5,000 bases of DNA from Pseudomonadota bacterium (lineage in GTDB: Bacteria > Pseudomonadota > Alphaproteobacteria > Acetobacterales > Acetobacteraceae). Below the pieces are notes generated by a model, which did no database searches, had not been told where the DNA came from, and saw only the letters and a list, made by a program, of their open reading frames with translations. Shown here in pieces: positions 1 through 5,000 of this stretch. The first letter of the stretch is position 1. Every line of letters starts with the position of its first letter. The translations under genes and the position numbers were made by a program. The stretch covers positions 1 to 5,000 of the forward strand of contig JAKAQU010000245.1 in the NCBI GenBank assembly GCA_021819535.1, given 5' to 3'.

Positions 1-1995
1 CATGGTCCGGGCGAGAATGCCGGGGTGGTTGCGATCGGCGACGGGTTGGCGGCGGTGTTCAAGATGGAGAGCCACAACCACCCGAGCTTCATCGAGCCCT
101 ATCAGGGTGCGGCGACCGGGGTCGGCGGCATTCTGCGCGATGTCTTCACGATGGGCGCGCGGCCGATCGCCAATCTGAACGCGCTCCGCTTCGGCGATCC
201 CGCCCACCCGACGACGCGGCGGATCGTCGATGGCGTGGTGCGCGGCATCGGCGGCTATGGCAATTGCGTCGGTGTTCCGACCGTCGGCGGGGAGATCAAT
301 TTCCATCCCGCCTTCAACGGCAATCCGCTGGTGAACGCGATGACGGTCGGCATTGCGCCCGCTGATCGCATTTTTCTCAGCGCCGCCGCCGGGGTCGGCA
401 ACAAGGTGGTCTATGTCGGCGCCAAGACCGGGCGCGATGGCATCCATGGCGCCACCATGGCGAGCGCGGAATTCGGCGAGGATGCCGAGGAAAAGCGCCC
501 GACGGTGCAGGTCGGTGATCCGTTCACCGAAAAGCTGCTGATCGAGGCCTGTCTCGAATTGATGGCGACCGATGCGATCATCGCCATTCAGGACATGGGG
601 GCGGCCGGGCTCACCAGTTCCTCGGTCGAGATGGCGGGGAAGGGCGGGGTTGGCATCGCGCTCGATCTCGACCACGTGCCCCAGCGCGAGACCGGTATGA
701 GCGCTTATGAGATGATGCTCTCCGAAAGCCAGGAGCGCATGCTGATGGTGCTGCGCCCCGGGCGCGAGGCGATGGCGGCGGAGATTTTCGGCAAATGGGG
801 GCTCGATTTCGCGATCATCGGCGAGATCACTGAAAGCGGGCGGATCGTCGTCTGCCATCAGGGGCGGATCGAGGCCGATATTCCGCTCTCCCCGCTCGCC
901 GACCAGGCGCCGCTCTACCGCCGTCCGACCGCGTTTTTAGCACCCCCCCCCGTGCTCGATCCGGCGACGGTCGCCGATCCCATCGGCATCGGGCCGGCAC
1001 TCCTTCGCCTCGTCGCCTGCCCCGATCTCTGTTCGCGCGCCTGGGTTTGGAATCAATATGACGCGACCGTCGGCGGCCAGACGGTGAAGCGGCCGGGAGC
1101 GGCGGATGCCGCGGTGGTGCGGATCGAGGGGCGTGACCTCGCGCTCGCGCTGACCACCGATTGCACGCCGCGCTATGGCGCCGCCGATCCCCGCGTTGGC
1201 GGCGCGCAGGCGGTCGCGGAGGCGTGGCGCAACCTCACCGCGGCCGGGGCGCGACCGCTGGCACTCACCGACAATCTCAATTTCGGCAACCCGGAAAAGC
1301 CCGAAATCATGGGCCAGTTCGCCGCCGCCATCGCCGGCATGGCGGAAGCCTGCCGGGCGCTCGATTTCCCGGTGGTGAGCGGCAATGTCAGTCTTTATAA
1401 CGAAACGGAGGGGCACGCGATCCTGCCGACGCCCGCGATCGGCGGTCTCGGCGTGCTCGACCATGCGGCGCAGGCGATCGGGATCGCGCTGGCGCCGGGG
1501 CTCGATCTCGTCGTGATCGGCGAGAGCCGGGGCTGGCTCGGGCAGAGTCTGTGGCTCCGCGAAATCCTCGGCCGCGAGGAGGGGGCGCCGCCGCCGGTCG
1601 ATCTCGCCGCCGAGCGCCTTGCAGGGGATTTCGTGCGTGCCGAGATCCTCGCCGGCCGTGTCGGCGCTTGCCACGACATCGCCGATGGCGGGCTTCTCGT
1701 CGCCGTCGCCGAAATGGCGCTCGCCGGCGAGACCGGGCTTCTGCTCGCGCCACCGCCCGAGACATTGCCCGCGCATGCGTTCTGGTTCGGCGAGGATCAG
1801 GGGCGCTATGTTCTTGCCGTCGGCGATGGCGAGGTTCTTCTCGCCGCCGCCGGGAGGGCGGGTGTTCCGGCACGCAAGCTCGGTAAAACCGGCGGGCGGG
1901 ATTTGACACTGCCGGGTGGGCTCGCCATATCGCTGGAAGAATTGCGGGCGGCGCATGAACGGTTTTTCTCCGCTTTCATGGCGGCGCCGGGCTGA
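1..1995 (+). CDS. purL: Phosphoribosylformylglycinamidine synthase II, PurL (5' end missing)
   Basis: This is the cytoplasmic catalytic subunit of FGAM synthase. It makes FGAM from FGAR, ATP and glutamine-derived ammonia in purine synthesis, working with PurS and PurQ. The frame is open from base 1 (visible protein begins HGPGENAGV) to TGA 1993-1995, giving 664 residues. The small-type PurL is about 730-740 residues, so some 70-85 N-terminal residues lie upstream; the GTG at 25 is internal. Numbering from the first visible residue, the signatures are KMESHNHPS (21-29), the GVGGILRDVFTMGARP stretch, QDMGAAGLTSSS (from 197), DNLNFGNPEKPE (from 424), SGNVSLYNET, and CHDIADGGLL (from 557). These fit the duplicated AIRS-N/AIRS-C architecture, with a linker around residues 300-350. 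bolA follows after 35 nt. Family assignment is near certain. Confidence 0.98.
   Translation, partial: HGPGENAGVVAIGDGLAAVFKMESHNHPSFIEPYQGAATGVGGILRDVFTMGARPIANLNALRFGDPAHPTTRRIVDGVVRGIGGYGNCVGVPTVGGEINFHPAFNGNPLVNAMTVGIAPADRIFLSAAAGVGNKVVYVGAKTGRDGIHGATMASAEFGEDAEEKRPTVQVGDPFTEKLLIEACLELMATDAIIAIQDMGAAGLTSSSVEMAGKGGVGIALDLDHVPQRETGMSAYEMMLSESQERMLMVLRPGREAMAAEIFGKWGLDFAIIGEITESGRIVVCHQGRIEADIPLSPLADQAPLYRRPTAFLAPPPVLDPATVADPIGIGPALLRLVACPDLCSRAWVWNQYDATVGGQTVKRPGAADAAVVRIEGRDLALALTTDCTPRYGAADPRVGGAQAVAEAWRNLTAAGARPLALTDNLNFGNPEKPEIMGQFAAAIAGMAEACRALDFPVVSGNVSLYNETEGHAILPTPAIGGLGVLDHAAQAIGIALAPGLDLVVIGESRGWLGQSLWLREILGREEGAPPPVDLAAERLAGDFVRAEILAGRVGACHDIADGGLLVAVAEMALAGETGLLLAPPPETLPAHAFWFGEDQGRYVLAVGDGEVLLAAAGRAGVPARKLGKTGGRDLTLPGGLAISLEELRAAHERFFSAFMAAPG
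943..951 (+). repeat. Run of nine C inside purL
   Basis: Nine consecutive C residues encode three prolines in the APPPV stretch of the linker between the two AIRS halves of PurL. The run is in frame here. It is long enough to be prone to polymerase slippage or base-calling error, and a one-base change would truncate PurL. Confidence 0.9.
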
Positions 1996-2018
1996 GCGGC
2001 TGACACCGAAGAGGCGGC

Positions 2019-2025
2019 GAGGGGG
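2019..2025 (+). promoter_or_regulatory. Ribosome binding site of bolA
   Basis: GAGGGGG lies 5 nt before ATG 2031 and 11 nt before the in-frame ATG 2037. Both starts are therefore possible (MAM...), with 2031 slightly short and 2037 slightly long in spacing. I chose 2031 because it gives a spacing within the usual range. Confidence 0.6.
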
Positions 2026-2030
2026 TTCCC

Positions 2031-2264
2031 ATGGCGATGGCGGTCGGCGAAATCGAGGCCTTGATCAAGGCGGCGCTGCCCGATGCGCGGGTGACGATCG
2101 AGGATCTCGCCGGCGATGGCGATCACTACGCTGCGACCGTGGTGAGCGAACGTTTTCGCGGCCTCTCTCGCGTCGCCCAGCATCAGATCGTCTATGCCGC
2201 GCTGCGCGGGCGGATGGGCGGCGAGCTTCATGCCCTCGCGCTGCAAACCATGCCCCCCGAATGA
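2031..2264 (+). CDS. bolA: BolA/IbaG-family protein, Fe-S partner of monothiol glutaredoxin
   Basis: This is a 77-residue protein of the BolA family (class II KH-like fold). Small members of this kind bind CGFS glutaredoxins and help hold or pass on a [2Fe-2S] cluster. The sequence shows an N-terminal helix (IEALIKAALPDA), a beta strand, and a loop with GDGDHYAA. These are followed by FRGLSRVAQHQIVYAAL and a C-terminal HALAL segment. In the family, the cluster ligands are a Cys or His in the loop and an invariant C-terminal His; here these correspond to His32 and His67. It sits 35 nt after purL and 13 nt before the CGFS glutaredoxin gene, its expected partner. The length is normal for the IbaG/BolA2 type and shorter than E. 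coli BolA. ATG 2037 is a possible alternative start that removes two residues. The Fe-S role is inferred from family and context. Confidence 0.93.
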   Translation: MAMAVGEIEALIKAALPDARVTIEDLAGDGDHYAATVVSERFRGLSRVAQHQIVYAALRGRMGGELHALALQTMPPE

Positions 2265-2268
2265 GGAG
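2263..2268 (+). promoter_or_regulatory. Ribosome binding site of grxD, overlapping the bolA stop
   Basis: GAGGAG overlaps the last two bases of the bolA TGA and lies 9 nt before ATG 2278. This placement fixes the glutaredoxin start at 2278 rather than at upstream in-frame codons inside bolA. It also suggests that translation of the two genes is coupled. Confidence 0.8.
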
Positions 2269-2277
2269 TTTTTCCTG

Positions 2278-2622
2278 ATGACCACCGCCAATCCGGTTTT
2301 CGAACGCATCCAGGCCGAGATCGAAGCACATCCCGTCATGCTGTTCATGAAGGGGACGGCGATGTTCCCGCAATGCGGCTTCTCGGCGCGCGTGGTGCAA
2401 ATTCTAAGCCATCTCGACGTTCCCTTCCACACCGCCAATGTGCTTGAAGACCCGGAATTGCGCGACGGGATCAAGCAATTTTCCAACTGGCCGACGATCC
2501 CGCAGCTCTACGTCAAGGGCGAGTTCGTCGGTGGCTCCGACATCGTGACCGAGATGTTCCAATCCGGCGAGCTTTCGACGCTATTCAAGGAAAAGGGTAT
2601 CCCGCACCAGGAACCGGCCTGA
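2278..2622 (+). CDS. grxD: Monothiol glutaredoxin Grx4 (CGFS type)
   Basis: This is a 114-residue CGFS-type glutaredoxin. Such proteins are cytoplasmic carriers of [2Fe-2S] clusters held with glutathione, acting in Fe-S delivery and iron sensing, usually together with BolA proteins. A single thioredoxin-fold domain covers almost the whole protein. Visible residues include the glutathione-contacting Lys25 in FMKGT, the active site CGFS at 33-36 preceded by FPQ, WPTIPQLYVKGEF (71-83) with the cis-Pro at 75, and GGSDIV (85-90), which contacts glutathione. The frame extends upstream to about 2194, but that part lies within bolA; the ribosome binding site supports 2278. The stop TGA overlaps the proposed CTG start of the next gene. 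The family call is essentially certain, and the partnership with the adjacent BolA protein is inferred from context. Confidence 0.97.
   Translation: MTTANPVFERIQAEIEAHPVMLFMKGTAMFPQCGFSARVVQILSHLDVPFHTANVLEDPELRDGIKQFSNWPTIPQLYVKGEFVGGSDIVTEMFQSGELSTLFKEKGIPHQEPA
2609..2621 (+). promoter_or_regulatory. AGGA ribosome binding site and proposed CTG start overlapping the grxD stop
   Basis: AGGA at 2609-2612 lies 6 nt before CTG 2619-2621. That CTG shares bases with the grxD TGA, forming CTGA, the same geometry as the common ATGA overlap. No ATG, GTG or TTG occurs in the hydrolase frame between an upstream stop (TGA 2445-2447) and ATG 2751, and 2751 lies beyond the conserved N-terminal GDA motif. 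The sequence facts are certain; CTG use is inferred. Confidence 0.5.
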
Positions 2623-3551
2623 CGCCGGGACACGTCTCGGACAAACGGCGCGGGCGGGCGCTCGGCGCGTTCTTCGGGCTTGCCGTCGGGGATGCGATCG
2701 GGGCGCCACGCGAGGGCGCTCTCCGCGATAGCGAGCCGCCGCTTGCCGGGATGATCGGTGGCGGGCCGTTCGCGCTGCCACCGGGGGCGTGGACGGATGA
2801 TACGGCGCTTGCGCTCTGCCTTGCCGATTCACTCCTTGCCAACCCAGCGCTCGACCCCGCCGATCTCTTGGCGCGGTTTCATCGCTGGTGGGAATGGGGC
2901 GAAAACAGCGCGACCGGGGTCGGTATCGGCATCGGCCGGACGACGTGGGCAGCACTCGCGCGGTTTCGCGCCGAGGGCCACCTGATCGCCGATGACAGCG
3001 CGGCACTGGCGAGCAATGGCGGGATCATGCGGCTCGCCCCGGTCGCGATCCGTTTTCACGCCTCACCCGAGGACGCCGCGCGCCTTGCCCGCGCGCAGAG
3101 CCTGCCGACCCATGCCGCGCCGGCCGCACTCGATGCGGCGGAATTGCTCGCCCGAATTCTGGTCGCAGCGATCGGTGGCGCCGGCAAGGCGGCGCTGACG
3201 CCGCCCGGGGCGCATCCCGAAGATCCCGGGATCGCGGCGCTGGCGGCGGGGGAGTGGCGCGGCAAGCGGCGGGACGAGGTGATCGCCGATGGCAGCGCGC
3301 GGGCCACATTGGAGGCGGCGCTGTGGGCGGTTTGTTCGGCCGATGATTTCGCCGCGGCGGTGCTGCTCGCGGCCAATCTCGGGGGTGATGCCGATACCGC
3401 GGCGGCGATCGCCGGGCAGATCGCGGGGGCCGTTTGGGGCGCGTCTGCCATTCCGGAAACTTGGCTGGAAAACCTCGTCAAGGTCGCGCATATCAGGGAC
3501 CGTGCGGAGCGGCTCTATGAGGCTGCCGGCGGGTCCTGGGCTGTCGGGTGA
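2619..3551 (+). CDS. ADP-ribosylglycohydrolase, copy 1 (DraG/ARH fold; diverged active site)
   Basis: This is a member of the ADP-ribosylglycohydrolase family (DraG/ARH), di-metal enzymes that remove ADP-ribose from proteins or small molecules. Its target is unknown. From CTG 2619 it has 310 residues, close to copy 2 (299). Conserved elements are LGAFFGLAVGDAIGA (15-29), Glu32, WTDDT with metal-binding TDD at 59-61, NGGIMRLAPVAI, an adenosine-side THA motif, and DADT at 257-260 (second metal motif). Oddly, the segment that reads FDIGN in copy 2 is IGIGR here, giving Gly104 and Arg107 where DraG-type enzymes keep Asp and Asn. QSLPTH also replaces QSQTTH. Starting at ATG 2751 would give 266 residues and lose the GDA motif. 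GC-rich codon use matches its neighbours, so there is no sign of recent transfer. The long open frame argues for a functional gene, possibly with changed specificity. The family is sure; the exact start is not. Confidence 0.88.
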   Translation: MTPGHVSDKRRGRALGAFFGLAVGDAIGAPREGALRDSEPPLAGMIGGGPFALPPGAWTDDTALALCLADSLLANPALDPADLLARFHRWWEWGENSATGVGIGIGRTTWAALARFRAEGHLIADDSAALASNGGIMRLAPVAIRFHASPEDAARLARAQSLPTHAAPAALDAAELLARILVAAIGGAGKAALTPPGAHPEDPGIAALAAGEWRGKRRDEVIADGSARATLEAALWAVCSADDFAAAVLLAANLGGDADTAAAIAGQIAGAVWGASAIPETWLENLVKVAHIRDRAERLYEAAGGSWAVG

Positions 3552-3605
3552 ATCCGGCGGGGATGCGCGGCCGTCTATTGCCGTTCCGGTATTTTGATAC
3601 GCTTT

Positions 3606-3611
3606 GAGGAG
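3606..3611 (+). promoter_or_regulatory. Ribosome binding site of hydrolase copy 2
   Basis: GAGGAG sits 7 nt before ATG 3619. This selects 3619 over the in-frame TTG 3604, which overlaps the ribosome binding site. It is a stronger site than the one before copy 1. The 67-nt gap between the copies shows no convincing promoter or terminator. Confidence 0.8.
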
Positions 3612-3618
3612 ATTGACG

Positions 3619-4518
3619 ATGGATCCGCGCCACGATCGAGCGATTGGCAGCCTGCTCGGGCTTGCCGCCGGGGATGCGCTCGGCGCGACGATGGAATTCG
3701 TGAAACGCGATTCCCGCCCCCCGGTGACCGATCTCATCGGCGGCGGTCCCTTTGGCCTCAAGCCCGGCGAATGGACCGATGACACTGCGATGGCGCTTTG
3801 TCTGGCCGAATCGCTGCTGGCGCATCCCGAATTCGACCCCCGCGATCTGATGGAGCGTTTCGTCCGCTGGTGGAAAAAGGGCGAAAACAGCTCGAACGGC
3901 ACCTGTTTCGACATCGGCAACGCGACCCGCGCCGCGCTCGAGCGCTACCGCAAGAACGGCGACCCGATGGCCGGCTCGGACGATCCGATGAGCGCCGGCA
4001 ATGGCAGCATCATGCGCCTCGCCCCGGTTGCCATCGCCTGGCATGGCTCGCCCGACCGCGCGGCCGCCATCGCTCGCCGCCAGAGCCAGACCACCCATGC
4101 CGCGCAGGCTTGTCTCGATGCGTGTGAATTGCTCGCCCGTGTCCTCGTCGCCGCGATCGGCGGTGCCGGCAAGGCGGCCTTGTTGCAGCCGGCGCGGCCG
4201 GGCTGGCTTGCCGAAATCACCCAGATCGCCGCCGGGCGCTGGCGCGACAAGCAGCGGGCGCAGATCCGTGCTTCCGGCTATGTCGTCGATACGCTGGAGG
4301 CGGCGTTCTGGTGTGTCGCGCGGTCGGAGGATGCGCGGGCGGCGCTGATCCTTGCCGCCAATCTCGGCCAGGACGCCGATACCGTCGCCGCCGTCACCGG
4401 CCAGATCGCCGGCGCGATCTGGGGCGCCTCCGCCCTGCCGCTGGCGTGGCGGGAGAAGCTCGTCGCCGCCGACCGTATCGCCAAGCTTGCCGAGCAGCTT
4501 TTCGATGCGGTGAAGTAG
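3619..4518 (+). CDS. ADP-ribosylglycohydrolase, copy 2 (DraG-like, canonical active site)
   Basis: This is a 299-residue ADP-ribosylglycohydrolase of the DraG/ARH family with a complete set of visible family residues. GLAAGDALGATMEF carries Glu26, and WTDDT has TDD at 53-55. FDIGNAT has Asp98 and Asn101, matching the Asp/Asn pair known as important near positions 97 and 100 of Rhodospirillum rubrum DraG. NGSIMRLAPVAI, a QSQTTHA segment, and DADT at 252-255 complete the set. In human ARH3 the equivalent TDD and DxDT residues bind the two metal ions. Copy 2 is about 54 percent identical to copy 1 by hand alignment, so the pair is an old tandem duplication. R. rubrum DraG reactivates nitrogenase, but no nif or draT gene is visible here and copy 2 should not be called draG. 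It is probably the last gene of the purL-bolA-grxD transcript. The substrate is unknown. Confidence 0.93.
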   Translation: MDPRHDRAIGSLLGLAAGDALGATMEFVKRDSRPPVTDLIGGGPFGLKPGEWTDDTAMALCLAESLLAHPEFDPRDLMERFVRWWKKGENSSNGTCFDIGNATRAALERYRKNGDPMAGSDDPMSAGNGSIMRLAPVAIAWHGSPDRAAAIARRQSQTTHAAQACLDACELLARVLVAAIGGAGKAALLQPARPGWLAEITQIAAGRWRDKQRAQIRASGYVVDTLEAAFWCVARSEDARAALILAANLGQDADTVAAVTGQIAGAIWGASALPLAWREKLVAADRIAKLAEQLFDAVK

Positions 4519-4608
4519 AATCTTGAAAATAGCGCTTGCTGGCGCCGGGCGACGATTATACACACAACAACGTTCATCGAAAATTATACGTTGAAAAAAA
4601 GTGGTTTA

Positions 4609-4639
4609 TGGATGCGCCGTGCCGGACCCACGCCATCCA
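4609..4639 (+). other. Hairpin in the metY leader
   Basis: The arms can form 11 base pairs interrupted by two single-C bulges: TGGATG, GC and GTG (4609-4621) pair with CAC, GC and CATCCA (4629-4639), around a 7-nt loop. It ends 12 nt before the metY ribosome binding site. No U-run follows, so it is not a simple terminator. It could influence translation initiation or mRNA stability. Confidence 0.4.
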
Positions 4640-4651
4640 AGCCCACGCCAT
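4627..4651 (+). repeat. 10-nt direct repeat in the metY leader
   Basis: CCCACGCCAT occurs at 4627-4636 and again at 4642-4651. The first copy forms part of the 3' arm of the leader hairpin. The second copy touches the metY ribosome binding site and could pair with part of the same 5' arm, though with fewer base pairs. Confidence 0.7.
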
Positions 4652-4657
4652 GAGGAG
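4652..4657 (+). promoter_or_regulatory. Ribosome binding site of metY
   Basis: GAGGAG lies 7 nt before ATG 4665. It supports that start over the in-frame ATG codons at 4608 and 4650, which lack a comparable site. Confidence 0.8.
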
Positions 4658-4664
4658 TTCCCCG

Positions 4665-5000
4665 ATGACCAACCCCGCCGCACCCCATCCCGAGACACTC
4701 GCCCTCCACGCCGGCTGGCGCGCCGATCCCGCGACCAACGCGGTCGCCGTGCCGATCTATCAGACCACGTCCTACCAGTTCGACAGCACCGAGCACGCCG
4801 CCAATCTGTTCGCGCTCAAGGAACTCGGCAATATCTATACCCGCATCATGAACCCGACCGTCGATGTGCTGGAAAAGCGTCTGGCGGCGCTCGAAGGCGG
4901 GGTCGCGGCGCTCGCCGTCGCCTCGGGGCAGGCAGCCTCGGCGCTGGCGCTGCAAAATCTCGCCCGCGCCGGCGACAATGTCGTGAGTTCGACCGATAGA
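4665..5000 (+). CDS. metY: O-acetylhomoserine sulfhydrylase MetY (3' end missing)
   Basis: This is the first 112 residues of a Cys/Met-metabolism PLP-dependent enzyme. The best match is O-acetylhomoserine aminocarboxypropyltransferase, which joins sulfide (or methanethiol) to O-acetylhomoserine to form homocysteine (or methionine). Visible family features are ETLALHAG (10-17), VPIYQTTSYQF (29-39), and NIYTRIMNPT (56-65). Tyr58 and Arg60 of that last motif correspond to residues that reach the PLP phosphate of the neighbouring subunit. LEGGVAALAVASGQAA follows, with the cofactor phosphate loop SGQ at 87-89, and then AGDNVVSSTD. The PLP lysine and most of the protein (about 430 residues in full) lie past the window. 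The long FALKELGNIYTRIMNPT segment favours MetY over cystathionine gamma-synthase or MetZ. It is separated from the upstream genes by 146 nt and probably has its own promoter. The last codon is AGA where homologues usually have a Leu codon. Confidence 0.93.
   Translation, partial: MTNPAAPHPETLALHAGWRADPATNAVAVPIYQTTSYQFDSTEHAANLFALKELGNIYTRIMNPTVDVLEKRLAALEGGVAALAVASGQAASALALQNLARAGDNVVSSTDR

Larger units (their letters stand above)
4519..4664 (+). promoter_or_regulatory. Leader and probable promoter region of metY
   Basis: This 146-nt gap holds an AT-rich block (roughly 4551-4610), unlike the rest of the window. A promoter-like pair is CTTGCT at 4535-4540 and TATACA at 4557-4562, with a 16-nt spacer. 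A second TTATAC lies at 4584-4589 without a good -35 box. There is an inverted repeat, CAACGT 4568-4573 with ACGTTG 4588-4593, and ATTATAC occurs twice 28 nt apart (4555 and 4583). These could form promoter and operator. All matches are short and untested. I found no terminator with a U-run after hydrolase copy 2, and no match to the SAM-II riboswitch consensus. Confidence 0.45.

Noticed and set aside
937..1956. Long minus-strand open frame (339 codons) opposite purL, and similar ones at 3063-3920 and 3493-4563
   Set aside because: They mirror well-conserved + strand genes in GC-rich DNA. Their translations are Arg/Gly/Ala/Pro-rich with no recognisable motif, as expected of shadow frames.
2194..2277. 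N-terminal extension of the glutaredoxin back to 2194
   Set aside because: The extension lies within bolA, has no homology to Grx4, and a good GAGGAG precedes ATG 2278.
2590..2625. Programmed frameshift fusing Grx4 to hydrolase copy 1
   Set aside because: A -1 shift would join the frames, but the AAAAGGG run at 2591-2597 is not a valid slippery heptamer in the Grx4 frame, and both proteins have complete domain boundaries. Stop-start overlap is simpler.
2751..3551. Starting hydrolase copy 1 at ATG 2751
   Set aside because: This would remove the conserved GLAVGDAIGA block and Glu32, which align with copy 2 and are encoded directly upstream in the same frame.
3604..3618. TTG start for hydrolase copy 2
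   Set aside because: TTG 3604 overlaps the GAGGAG that is properly spaced from ATG 3619.
2619..4518. Calling either hydrolase draG (nitrogenase reactivation)
   Set aside because: No nif or draT genes are in view, and the family is broad. DraG function cannot be claimed from fold residues alone.
4531..4550. Rho-independent terminator after hydrolase copy 2
   Set aside because: Only a 4-bp GCGC stem with a 6-nt loop can form, and no U-run follows.
4608..4664. Upstream in-frame ATG starts for metY at 4608 and 4650
   Set aside because: Neither has a ribosome binding site; the added residues do not resemble the MetY N-terminus, and GAGGAG is ideally placed for ATG 4665.
4519..4664. SAM-II riboswitch before metY
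   Set aside because: The expected conserved pseudoknot elements of the SAM-II consensus are not present. The hairpin found has a different layout.

Overview
The window is very GC-rich, and every gene lies on the + strand. It looks like an alphaproteobacterial chromosome. The gene order purL, then a BolA-family gene, then a CGFS monothiol glutaredoxin is familiar from Alphaproteobacteria. The protein sequences would fit Rhodospirillales, perhaps Acetobacteraceae, but nothing here fixes the genus.

Layout: (1) 1-1995 is purL without its first roughly 70-85 codons; it encodes the large subunit of the three-part FGAM synthase of purine synthesis. (2) 2031-2264 encodes a 77-residue BolA/IbaG-type protein. 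(3) 2278-2622 encodes Grx4, a CGFS glutaredoxin that carries [2Fe-2S] clusters. (4) 2619-3551 and 3619-4518 are two tandem ADP-ribosylglycohydrolase (DraG/ARH-fold) paralogues, about half identical by hand alignment. (5) 4519-4664 is a relatively AT-rich control region. (6) 4665-5000 is the start of metY (O-acetylhomoserine sulfhydrylase), cut by the window edge.

The first five genes are tightly packed (gaps of 35, 13, -4 and 67 nt) and are probably transcribed together. BolA and Grx4 form a known Fe-S handling pair. The hydrolases remove ADP-ribose from a substrate that the sequence does not reveal. metY is separated by 146 nt containing promoter-like elements and a leader hairpin, so it probably has its own control.

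The best leads are in the hydrolase pair. The first copy has no ATG, GTG or TTG start upstream of its conserved N-terminal motif. The likely start is a CTG that overlaps the Grx4 stop codon as CTGA. This copy has also replaced two DraG-type active-site residues (Asp and Asn, retained in copy 2) with Gly and Arg, while keeping the metal-binding motifs. This suggests a diverged second specificity or an altered activity. I saw no mobile element, CRISPR array, tRNA or rRNA.
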